From assembly GCF_030409415.1 (NCBI RefSeq), contig NZ_JAUFPW010000035.1:186001-250000 (forward strand): DNA of 64,000 nt, in the 5' to 3' direction. Of the stretch, positions 16,934-28,700 are shown piece by piece. Both the position numbers and the translations under genes were made by a program. The stretch's first letter is position 1. The number at the start of each line of letters is the position of its first letter. This stretch comes from Pedobacter aquatilis. Lineage in GTDB: Bacteria; Bacteroidota; Bacteroidia; Sphingobacteriales; Sphingobacteriaceae. A model generated the notes under the pieces. It was not told the DNA's origin, did no database searches, and saw only the letters and a program-made list of their open reading frames with translations.

Positions 16934-19516
16934 CTAATTGGATTTATAAGATTTGAGAATCTTAAAAGTATGACTGAATTTTTCGCCGTTTAGGTTAACG
17001 AAATCAGGCATGGTAAGTTTATTTAGGGCTAAATAATTTAACAAGTCTTTAATTGCCTGCGATACACTTTCAGAATCACTAATATGTTTTAGCGCATCAA
17101 TTTTTACAAGCTGAAAAGAGATTTCGAAAATTTGAAGTTTGTGCTGATTTGCAAGTTTCATACCATTATCAACCTCGGCAATTACATTTTTATAATTGCC
17201 CGTGTAATTAGAAAAATTCGCTTTAGCCAAAATATACGAAGCAAGTATGTATGGCGTATGGTAACCATGCGGACTATCAAGTAGCTTTCCAAACAGATTA
17301 AGAATCCTTTGCGTGGTTTTTAATTTGTTTAATTTTAAACAGTTTTGTGCTATTGCAATCAATAAAAATGATGAAAACACAGATGAACGCAGATAAAAAA
17401 TCTTTGGGTATTTTTTAATGATGGCTTCGCACAGCATTGAGCATTCATTGAAATTCTTATTGCTGAAAAGAACAATAATTGCCAGTCGGTAAGTTATCAT
17501 TTCATAACTGCTTAACATTTTGTTCGGCAATGGCTTACTTTTAGTAGTGTTATGGCAAAGTGTATCAATCTTTTCTAATAAGGTTTTGCTATTATTTGGT
17601 TTGCCAACCAATACATTATTGAAGAACGTAATTAAATCGTACGGATTAATAGGGAAAAGTTCTAATAGTTCTCTATTGTAGCGTTTTAGTATCTGCATAC
17701 TTTCAGCAAGCCCAACTTTATCCATATCAACAATTGAAATACCACAACTTATAACATTAAGTATAATTTGTATATTCTCATCAAAAACCTTTTCTGATAG
17801 TTGGTTAATTATGGATTTATAATGGCTGCTCATTATTCTTCCACTCACTATCAAATCAATAAATTGAATGTCGATGGTATGGGCGTTAAATTTAGAGTCG
17901 GGTTTACTTAATTCAAATAGTGCAACATCGCAGATGAAGTTAAACGCTTTATTTTTTTCTTCGTTAGTAAATGGTAAGGTAAATATATTTTTAAGTGCTT
18001 TTATTTCATTTCTATTGATGCAAAACCTAATACTCCAGTTTAATAAATGTCCTCTTAAAGTATGTTCTTTCGAATAATTTGTTAAAATTTCTTCGAAGAA
18101 ATTCTTATCAGGTTTAAAATTGAATTTTTCAGTTAATTGAAGAAATAAGAAATAAGTATAAATATCATCATTCAAAAACTTGACTATTTCTGTAGGAATT
18201 GATGTTGTAAGTCTTTTTTCTTCAATTAAAATTCCTCCATACAAAAGTTCTTGATAAGCCTCTGGATACGAATTGGCATAGTTGAGAATATTTTCTTTTG
18301 AAACCCGGTGACATACAGCCCCTTTTGATATTTCCCTGCTAATTTCTTTTAGAATAAATATTTTCTCGGTGCTGTTTTTAGATAGGAAAATTTTGTTTTC
18401 CAGAAAATAATTAATCAATTCCAGGCAGAGCAATTGGTTACTCAGCTCGAGCGTTTTTATCTCTTGTTTAAGTTTATAGTAAATTTGTAACCAGAATGGT
18501 GTTTTAAACTGCAGTAGTAAGCCAGGATGCAAATCACTCTCAAGAATTGGTTTACCTTGAATTTTACTTAAAGTGAATAATATTTCTTCTGTATTTAGTG
18601 ATGGTACATTTGTGTTATTATCATCATCAAAAAATAAGCCTTTATACCATGCATTTGTTAAAAATGCTGAACCTGTAATAGCAGGCTGTAAATTAACCCA
18701 ATTGTTAACTCTTAAGCCCAATACAATTTTTATAAAATTATTATGCTGAACGCTATACAAAAGTTCAATTAATGTTTTAAAGTATTCATTAATAGATAAA
18801 TACTGGTCGATACCATCAACAATTATTACAATACGGCCTTTACAATTTTTAGGATTTTTGACAAAATATGAAATCAATTCACTAAGTCCTGGGAATTTAA
18901 ATTCCTTTAAAAACCAATCTTTTAATGATAATCCGTTCTGGATTATATCGCTGATTGTACCAGAGTTTATAAGCAAAACAATATCTGATTTGTATGGTGC
19001 ATCATCATTATAAAAAAAATTTTCTATTAAATGCGCAAGTAAAATAGATTTTCCTTGCCCTGGTTGGGCGCTTATGGTTGTGAACTGATAATCGTTTTTT
19101 AAGAAGTAATCAAAATCACTGTAAAGAAAATTACGTTTTGAGGTGGCATCAAAAGGGACACCAGAACTATTCTTTTTTGCAATTAATGAGGTATCTGTAA
19201 TGGCTTGCGTTCTGATTTTTAAATTCTGCCAAACGTCATCAACATCTGTAGTTTCATTTTCTTTCTCCTTACAGAAAGATTCCCAATCTGAAAATCCGAT
19301 ATATTGAGACAGACTATTTAAAGTAAATAGGGAAAATTTATGCAGAGTTTGAGCAAAGCCAAAAAAACGCTTAACTGTGGTTTCGCTAACGTAGTTTTTG
19401 GTTTCCTTAAAAATTAGCTCAGAAATAGTCTTACAATGAGCCGGATCAATGTTTCTGAGTCCGGATTTTATAAGAACAAACCTCCTAAGCTGAGAGAGCA
19501 ATTCGTTTGTATTCAT
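16934..19516 (-). CDS. Large P-loop (STAND/NACHT-like) NTPase with N-terminal HTH-like domain
   Basis: The protein has 860 residues and no signal peptide or membrane helix. Residues 1-85 form a helical domain that includes SETTVKRFFGF, which looks like a recognition helix; I recall similar N-termini in other Bacteroidota proteins. A P-loop NTPase follows: Walker A SAQPGQGKS at about 149-157 and Walker B RIVIIVDGIDQ near 230. The C-terminal 450 residues are helical and repeat-like (TPR-type superhelix by appearance). This order fits STAND-type signal-transducing ATPases, which can be regulators or anti-phage sensors. It is divergent from the giant adhesin gene with about 150 bp between the promoter boxes. 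A link to the adhesin is only positional. Confidence 0.8.
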   Translation of the reverse strand: MNTNELLSQLRRFVLIKSGLRNIDPAHCKTISELIFKETKNYVSETTVKRFFGFAQTLHKFSLFTLNSLSQYIGFSDWESFCKEKENETTDVDDVWQNLKIRTQAITDTSLIAKKNSSGVPFDATSKRNFLYSDFDYFLKNDYQFTTISAQPGQGKSILLAHLIENFFYNDDAPYKSDIVLLINSGTISDIIQNGLSLKDWFLKEFKFPGLSELISYFVKNPKNCKGRIVIIVDGIDQYLSINEYFKTLIELLYSVQHNNFIKIVLGLRVNNWVNLQPAITGSAFLTNAWYKGLFFDDDNNTNVPSLNTEEILFTLSKIQGKPILESDLHPGLLLQFKTPFWLQIYYKLKQEIKTLELSNQLLCLELINYFLENKIFLSKNSTEKIFILKEISREISKGAVCHRVSKENILNYANSYPEAYQELLYGGILIEEKRLTTSIPTEIVKFLNDDIYTYFLFLQLTEKFNFKPDKNFFEEILTNYSKEHTLRGHLLNWSIRFCINRNEIKALKNIFTLPFTNEEKNKAFNFICDVALFELSKPDSKFNAHTIDIQFIDLIVSGRIMSSHYKSIINQLSEKVFDENIQIILNVISCGISIVDMDKVGLAESMQILKRYNRELLELFPINPYDLITFFNNVLVGKPNNSKTLLEKIDTLCHNTTKSKPLPNKMLSSYEMITYRLAIIVLFSNKNFNECSMLCEAIIKKYPKIFYLRSSVFSSFLLIAIAQNCLKLNKLKTTQRILNLFGKLLDSPHGYHTPYILASYILAKANFSNYTGNYKNVIAEVDNGMKLANQHKLQIFEISFQLVKIDALKHISDSESVSQAIKDLLNYLALNKLTMPDFVNLNGEKFSHTFKILKSYKSN

Positions 19517-19544
19517 TAATAGAGGATGTTGATGCTAATGTCAT

Positions 19545-19575
19545 CAAAATTATGCAATAGCCGAAATGATTTCAA
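19545..19575 (-). promoter_or_regulatory. Promoter of the NTPase gene (TTG-N20-TAATTTTG)
   Basis: On the minus strand TTG (19573-19575) and TAATTTTG (19545-19552) are 20 bp apart, close to the Bacteroidota consensus. The ATG at 19516 is 28 bp downstream. This is the best two-part promoter match I found in the window. Confidence 0.6.
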
Positions 19576-19663
19576 GTAACAAATATCCTATGAACAAAAT
19601 GAACGAAGGAAAATGTCCGATTAATGAATAATAATGGATAAAACTTAATGCTGACATCTACCG

Positions 19664-19671
19664 TAGATTTG
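19664..19671 (+). promoter_or_regulatory. -7 box of the giant adhesin gene
   Basis: TAGATTTG fits the TAnnTTTG box. It places the transcription start near 19676, too close for the first in-frame ATG (19680) to be well used, which favours a start at 19704 or 19752/19755. A CTCC-TTCG-GGGG mini-hairpin lies in the predicted leader. No -33 TTG is present. Confidence 0.4.
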
Positions 19672-19751
19672 AAAATAGAATGAGAAACACTCCTTCGGGG
19701 GATATGAACTTCTCGCTCCTTAAACAAAAAATCAAACCTAATAACGCTGAT

Positions 19752-22700
19752 ATGATGAAAAACTCTACTCCACTTTCCCGTTTCGGGAAAATTCCTCTCA
19801 TTCAAATTTTTCTAATCGTTTTATCTATAACGGTCATAAGTTTAAAATCTTATGGGCAAAGTAAAATTTATGCCAATTCTGTAAGTTCGGTATCGGGCAA
19901 TGGTCAGTCTAGCTTATTGGGTTGCGGTACCTTAGGGCTTTCAGGGTGTTTTACAACACCAACAGTTGATAACCCAAACAACGCCATCACGGCAGATGAA
20001 ACTACATTTGCAACAGTAAAATCATCTGGTGGTTTAGCAGTTGGAATTGGAGCATATACAGGAGAGATAGAGCTCCAGTTTCCAACTACACTTGCAGCTG
20101 GTACTGTTGCCTACGTAAGAATAGATGCCGACCCAACGCTTTTAAATCAGTTATTAGCTGGGAATTTGGGAAATTTATTAAGCAGCGTTGTTGGGGGGGT
20201 GGCTTTAGGTAATCACTCGATTGACGTGGGTGCAAGAAACGCAAGCGGTGCTACAGTTTTATCTGGGTCGAGTGTTAATGGTTTCACAAGCTCTAACTTA
20301 CGTTTAGTTAGAGATGCGAATGGCTATTTCTATGTTGCAATTAGGCCAACTCAAGATTATAATAAAGTTTTTGTTAGAGATGTAACGAGTGCGCTTTTAT
20401 TGGGAACACTAAATAACACGAAAGTTTACAACGCATTTTATACTTCAGGAACTGATGCATGTGCACAAACTTTTGCAACAAGCTTTGAAGGAAATGGCTT
20501 AACGCTTGATGCTTTAGGCTTGGGTAAAGCAGGAGTGACTAACCCAAGTTTTGCCATAGATGCAAACCAAACAAATTACGCTGAATTGAGTTTGGGTGCT
20601 TTGGGTGTTGCAGGCTCCATTAGTCAGAATTTTTATTTTAATACCCTTTCTAATACAAGCGATGAAATTAATTTGAGAATAGGCGCTTCTGGAAATTTGG
20701 TTAATGCGGGTGTTTTAAGCAGATTAAGCATTACGGCCTATAATGGCAATAATCAGGTTTTCAATCAATCAGCAGGGAATTTATTAAGTGTCGATTTATT
20801 AAATGCTTTAGGTAGCGGACAACCTGTAACCATTCCATTTTCGCCTGGTGTTGCTTTCGATAGAGTACAGGTTACATTATCGTCTTTGCTGAACGTTAAC
20901 CTAACCCAAACCATTTTAATTTATGGATTAACCAGAACAGCAGCCCGACCAACATTTGTAGCACCAAGTTCGAATGTTGTTAACGCTTGTTTTAATTCTG
21001 CTGCAACTTTGTCGGCAACTACACTTAGCACAAACGACTTGCGTTGGTATGATGTTGCTGAAGGTGGAACCGTATTAGCCACAACTGCCTTTAACGGCAC
21101 ATTTACAACACCTGCTTTAACTGCAAATAAAATATATTATGTTGCCGCAAGGCGAATTGGTTGTATTGAAGAATCGGTTCGCGTACCAATTACCATAACA
21201 GTAAACCCAACCATTGTTTTTAATACAACGGTTTTGGCAAATGCTACAGTTGGGTTTCAGTATAGTAAACAAATTGATTTAGCAACAGGCGGAACACCAA
21301 CATTTTCTTACGCATTGGCTAGTGGAAGTTCTCTACCTGCAGGTTTATCCTTATCTGCAAACGGTACAATTTCTGGGATTCCAACTTCTGCTGGTAATTT
21401 CAGTTTCTCAATTGTTGCAACTGATAGTCGTGGTTGTTCAGTAACAGTTTCATATAATTTGGATATTACTGATGCATTGGTTTTAACACCTGGAACACTT
21501 CCTGATGGAATAACTGGGTCATTGTATCCTAATCAAATTATTCCTGCGGCTACTGGTGGAACGCAACCATATATTTACTCGGCAACAAATCTTCCCCCGG
21601 GTTTAATATTTGAACCGACCACAAGAGAAATTACTGGTACACCAACAACTGTTGGTACTTATACAGTTCCTGTTACGGTTATAGATGCAAACGGAAATTC
21701 GGTTACTTCAGCATATATAATTAAAGTTATTGATCCACTGGTTTTACCCGCTGCTACCTTAGCTAGCGGTGTAACTGGAAGGGTGTATACACCACAAATA
21801 ATCCCATCAGCTATAGGTGGAGTTGGCCCATACAGTTATGCTGCAAGCGGTCTTCCATCTGGTCTAACATTTAATCCTGCTACGAGGGAAATTACTGGTA
21901 CGCCTACATCAAGTGGAACGTTTACCATTCCAGTTATTGTAACCGACGCTGAAGGAAGGAATAGTACAACCAATTATATCATTACAGTAACCGATCCGCT
22001 TCTATTACCTTCGGCAGTTTTAGCAAATGGGAATGTAGGTACAACCTATCCAACACAGGTAATTCCATCAGCAACCGGAGGTGTTGGAGCGTACACATAT
22101 GTTGCTACGGGCTTGCCTCCGGGTTTAACATTTAATCCAGCTACAAGAGAAATAACCGGTAATCCAACTCAAGCCGGAAATTATTCAGTTTCGGTTACCG
22201 TAACAGATGCTCAAGGAAATACTGCTAATAATTTATATCCTTTGAGTGTGATTGGAGTATTAACATTACCTACAGCTTCATTACCGAGTGGCACGGTTGG
22301 GGTTGTTTATCCAACTCAAACTTTACCAGCCGTAACTGGAGGAACTGCACCTTATACTTACGTTGCCTCTAATTTGCCTCCGGGATTAATTTTCAATACA
22401 GCAACTAGAGAAATCTCAGGTACACCAACGTTGGGGGGAACTTTTGCTGTTTCTCTAACCGGAACTGATGCTATCGGTAATGTTGTAAATACAGATTACA
22501 GTATTGTCGTTAATGTTAATCAACCTGTTGTTACCAGTGTATCAGTTTGTGCCGGAAGTGCTGCAACTTTAAATGTTAGCAATCTTCAAGCCGGTGTAAC
22601 TTATAATTGGTATGCTTCCACAGGTAATACACCTCTGGCAACAAATAACAATGGTGTATTTACAACACCAGCATTAACTTCTAATACTACTTTTTATGTT

Positions 22701-25700
22701 GAGGCGATTTCAGGAACTGCCACAAGCGCCCGAATTGCAGTTAATGTAACAATTAATCCATCTGCAAGCCCGGCAATAATCACTACGAATAATCAAGTAA
22801 TTAATTCAGGACAAACAACAACCTTAAGTGCTACCGCTGACACAGGCAACACAATACGCTGGTTTGCTACACAAACCGATGGAACAGAATTAGCTACAGG
22901 TTCTAATTTTACCACGCCTGCCTTAACCACAACTACAACTTTTTATGTTGAAACCGTTAATGCAAGTGGTTGCCCAAGTAACGTTCGTGTTCCGGTTACT
23001 GTTACTGTAATAACAGGTGGCAGTAATACAATTTGTAATGCTGCAGGAACTCAAAATTCGGGTATAACAGGCATTTGTATTTTATGTGGAATAAGTGGAC
23101 CAGGAAATTCAACAGATGCAAATCCTAATAATTTCACAAGAATAACATTAGCAGTTGGTGCACTATCGACTGGATTTCAACAATTAATATTTAATACTGC
23201 CGGAACAGCCACAGATAGTGTACGATTAGATTTGGGCCTACCAACAGGTTTGTTAGATTTATCTTTACTTGGAAATATTACGGTTAACGTAATGAATGGT
23301 AACACAGTTGTTAGTAGTTATCCATTAAATTCTTCACTGTTAAGATTGGCGCTTTTGGGGGGCAGCCGTTTTCAAGCTATTTTGCCTGCAAACGGACCAT
23401 TCGATCGTGTTGAAGTTCGTGTTGGTGGTTTAGTTTCTGCAGTTACAAGCCTGGATATTTACGGGGCAACAATTGTTTACCCATCGCCAACAATAACTAG
23501 TGGAACGCAAACAATATGTGCAGGCACTTCTGTTTCTTTATCTGCCACAGCCAATGGTGGCACTACATTACGTTGGTTTGATGCTCCTACTGGGGGAAAT
23601 ATTTTAGCCTCTGGGGAGACATTTACAACTCCATCGCTTACAGCAACTACAATTTATTACATTGAGGTTAGCCGAGGAAATTGCACAAATACAGCAAGAA
23701 TTCCAGTAGTGGTAACTGTGATTCCTGCAATATCAATTCCGGTTTTGGCACCTGTAGCAAATGCTTGTATCGGTTCATCAGCAACACTTTCTGTAAGCAA
23801 TCCAGATCCTTCACTAACATATAATTGGTATGACAGCGATACCGGCGGAACGCCAATATTTACTGGCAGTGTTTTTACAACGCCAGTTTTAACCTCAAAT
23901 ATTACTTATTATGTAGAAGCTGCTAATGGTATTTGTGTGAGCAGCAGCAGGGTTGCAGCAATAATCACGGTAAATCCAACTCCGGCAATTCCAGTTGTTA
24001 CGGCTTCATCATTATCAGTTCCATCAGGACAAACCGCCACATTATCAGCTACATCATCTGAAACAAACATTACCTTTAACTGGTACGATAGCGCTAATGG
24101 CACAAGTCCGGTATTTACAGGTGCAACTTTTGTAACGCCACCAATTATATCAAATACAAGTTTTTACGTAGAAAGTGTTTCTTCATCTGGTTGCCCGTCT
24201 GCAAGCAGAGTTCAGGTAACTATAACAATTAGCGGAACAGGCACGCCTGTTATTGTACCGTGTGAAGTCGCATCAACTCAAAGCAATGGATTCTCTGGTA
24301 TTACTTTAGGTGCGGGTGTTGTGAATCCAAATCTTGCAATAGATAATGATGCTCAAACCGCTTCAACATTAGTTTTACCTGTAGGAGTTGCGGGCGCATC
24401 AGTGTATCAAAATTTATCATTTCCAGGAGTTTCTCGAGTTGGAGATACATTAAGAGTGCTAATATCATCACCTGGAAGAATATTATCATTAGGTGTATTA
24501 AGCAGTGTGCAAATTACTACGTATTTAAATGGTGTTTCTAACAATAATCCTTTAAGTTTAAATGATGCCTTACTAAATGTTCAACTTTTAAGTGGAAATA
24601 CACAAGCGTTAATTACTTTAATTCCATCAGTTGTTTTTGATGGAGCAGAGCTAAGGCTAAATTCTGGAGTGGCAAGCGCCCTTTCTTCTATTAATTTAAA
24701 TTATATGCAACGTACACAACTTGCTCCAGAAGTGGTATCGTCTAGTATTGCTGTTTGTTTAGGTAATACAGCAACTCTTCAGGTTGCAAATCCGGTTGCT
24801 GGTTTAATTTACAGGTGGTTTGATTCAAATCAAAATGCTTTGGCAGATGGAAATACATATACAACACCGGCCATAACAGCAGGTACACAATATTTTGTTG
24901 CTAGAGTTTCTTCGACTGGTTGTGTGAGTGCAAAAACTGCAGTTAATGTTACCTTATCTGCACCACCTGCAACTCCGGAATTGTTATCATCAACTATAAA
25001 TGCTTGCCTTGGTAGTCAGGTTACCCTACAAATTAAAAACCCAATACCAGGAGTAATATATAGATGGTATAATTCATCAAATGTTTCTGCAGGTAGTGAT
25101 GGACCAACATTAATAGTTACAGCCGCTGCTAATACAACTTATACAGTTGAGGCGGTAAATAGTTGTGGTACTTCAGTTACAAGAGCTACAGCAACATTGA
25201 ATGTTGGTGCAACACCTGATGCTCCAATAGTTTCCTCAACTTCGGTTACAATAATTTCTGGTAATACGGCAACTTTAACCGCTACATCATCAATAGTTGG
25301 AAGTACGATTAGGTGGTATAGCGATGCTGCTTTTACAAACTTAGTATCCTCAGATGCGGTATTTACAACACCTATTTTAACTTCAAGCACAAATTATTAT
25401 GTTAGAAATGAAACTTCTCTATGTGGAAATTCAGCAGCAGTAATAGTTGCCGTAAATGTTATTCCTGCTACTCCAGGAACTACAGATTGCGGAACGGCTA
25501 CTGTTGCATTAGCTGATGGTTTTACAAGTTTGGGCATAGGTTCTGGCGTTTCTAATACTGCTGCTGCGGTTGATACCGATATTAACTCTGCATCAACATT
25601 ATTTATCACTGCGGGTGCAGCAAATGCCTATGTTTTTCAAAGAGTTGGATTTGCAGGTGGATTATCAAATATCGGAGATACACTACGTGTAAAAATATCT

Positions 25701-28700
25701 TCTCCGGCAAACTTATTGAGTGCCGCAGTATTACCAAGGATTACGTTAACCACTTACAACAATTTAACCAGCAATGCTGATGAAATTACATTAAGCAGTC
25801 AGCTTTTAAAATTAGAATTGGCTTCAAACGGTAGTGAGGCAATCTTAAGTTTCGTTCCAACAAAACAATTCAGTGGATTAGAAATCAGGTTGTATTCCGG
25901 CATTGTTGGCGCATTAACTTCTGTAAATCTTAATTATGCTCAGCGCCTAATTACCTCTCCTGAGGTTAGTTCTGTAACTGCAACAGCCTGTTTAGGTTCA
26001 TCAGCTTTGCTTACAGTAAATAATCCAAAACCTAATACTACATACAGATGGTACCAGGATAATGTATTTAAAAATACAGGCACCACATATTTAACTGATG
26101 CTACCCTGCCAATTGGAAACCACAATTTCTTTGTAACGGCTACGGGTAATAATGGTTGTGAAAGCCCGAAAGTTGGGGTTGTGGTTACAATTACTGCGCC
26201 ACCAGCAAACCCTGTTATTGCATCGGTTAATCCGGTAAATGTTTGCATAAACAATTCAACCACAATTAATGTACAGGCAGTGCCCGGAGTTATATATAAC
26301 TGGTATGATGCGCCAGTGGGAGGTAATCTTTTAGTAAGCAATAGCGGTACTTTTATTACTTCTGCGAGCCTAGCGCCAGGTAGTTATACCTATTATGTAG
26401 AAGCAGCCTCAATTTCGGGTTGCGCAAACACTACAAGAACGGCTGTATTGGTTAATGTAAATCAAAATGCATCAGCGAGCGATGTCATAATTTCTGGTAA
26501 TACGTCACTTTGTGATGCCGGAATAACAACATTAACTGCAAGCAGTACAACGGTAACAAATCCGATATTCACATGGTATAGCGATGCAGCCTTAACAAAT
26601 CAAGTTTCAGTTGGTAGTACTTTCACAACACCTCAAATTACTGCTGCAACAACATACTATGTTACCGTTAATGGTACAAACCGTTGTGCAAATACAGTTG
26701 GTAATGCCGCAGTTATAAATATTAATATAAATCCATCATCAACAGCAGCTGACGTAAATGTAGCGGGTAATAACTCAATTTGTTCGGGTTCTTCTGCAAG
26801 TTTAACAGCAAGTAGTACGACGGTAATAAATCCAGTTTTTACTTGGTATAATGATGCTGCACTAACAAGCGTTGCCTTTAGCGGTGCAACATTTAACACA
26901 CCTTCATTACTTGCAGAAACCACATATTATGTTACCGTAAAAGGAACTAATAAATGTGAAAATGAAGTTGGTGATTCAAGAGCTATAACGGTAAGAGCAA
27001 GCAGGATTTCAACAGCAGCTGATATAAATGTTACAGGTTTAAATAGCATCTGTAGAAATGTGTCTGCATCATTATCGGCATCATCAACCACAGTAACTAA
27101 CCCAGTATTTACATGGTATAATGATGCTGCATTAACAAGTGTTGCTTTTGTTGGGGCATCATTCAATACCACGCCTTTAATAAATACAACAACTTATTAT
27201 GTTACTGTTAAAGGAGATAATAGTTGTGAAAATGCTTCAGGCTCTGCTGCTGTGGTAACGGTAACCGTTAAAGATTATGCTACCGCTGCAGATATTACAG
27301 TTAATAATGCAAATGTATGTTCTGGTAGCTCAACAACTTTAATGGCTTCAAGTTTAACCGTTACACAACCAGTATTTACCTGGTATAGTGATGCATCATT
27401 AACTGTTCCTGTATTTACAGGGCCAACCTATAATATTACCGCGGTTACATCAACAACAATATTATATGTTACCGTAAAGGGCAGCAACAAATGTGAAAAT
27501 GCTGCTGTTGATGCGAAGGTCGTAACCGTTACTGTAAATCCATTAGCTACAACAACAGATATTATAGTTTCTGGAACAACGGCGGTATGTACAGGCAATC
27601 CAGCAGTTTTAACAGCAAGTAGTACATCAGTTACAAATCCAGTATTTACATGGTATAGTGATGCAGCGCTTACAAATATTTCATATGTTGGATCATCATT
27701 TACAACACCGTCCTTAAATACAAATACAACTTATTATGTAACGGTAAAAGGCGATAATAAATGTGAAAATGCTGTTGGTAATGCAAGAGTTGTTACCATA
27801 ACTACGAGTCCGGTTCCAACAAGTCCGGTAATATCAAACACTGGAACAACAATTTGTTCTGGCGATGCTACTACTTTAAATATTCAAAATCCACAAGCAG
27901 GTATTACTTATGAGTGGTACAACAGTGCAACTGGAGGTAACCTATTATTTAGCGGTACATCTTTCACAACTCCAATTCTTACAGCAAACACCACATATTA
28001 CGTTCAAGCTGTAGGAGCAGCAGGTTGTGCAAATTCTACTGGGCGTACAATGGTTGCGGTCATCGTTAATGCTCGTCCGGGTACTACATCGGTTGCGTCA
28101 TCATCAGTAAGTGTGTGCTCAGGCAGCTCAACTGTATTAAATGTAACGAATGCTCAGTCAGATTACACGTATAATTGGTATAATGCTGCGACAGGAGGAA
28201 ACATATTAGGATCTGGTAGTAGTTTTAACACTGGTGCTGTTAATACAAATACGGTTTTTTATGTAGAGGCTGTATCTGGTAATTGCGTATCAGCAACAAG
28301 AACACAGGTAAATGTTACTGTTCTTCCGGTTCCGTTAGCTCCGGCTCAAGTAAGTGCAGCGAGTAATACAATATGTGCGGGAAGTGCTGCAACATTGAGT
28401 GTGGTAAATCCAGATCCAACCTTAACTTACAGTTGGTTTACCGCAGGTTCTGGTGGTACATCAATTGGTCAAGGAACAACTATTACTACGCCTGTTATAA
28501 CAAGTACAACTATATTTTATGTAGAGAGCATCAACGCTTCGGGATGTAAGAGTACGATTCGTACACCTATAACAATCACCGTTCTTCCTGTGTTGGCCGC
28601 ACCAGTGGTTCGAGTTGAAACAACAACTGCGAACAGTATAAGCTTTGCATGGAATGCAGTTACTGGAGCAACAGGTTACGAAATTTCATTAAATAATGGT

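Noticed and set aside
19572..19805. A 77-residue minus-strand ORF over the adhesin start
   Set aside because: It overlaps the predicted adhesin promoter and signal peptide, and has no domain or start context.
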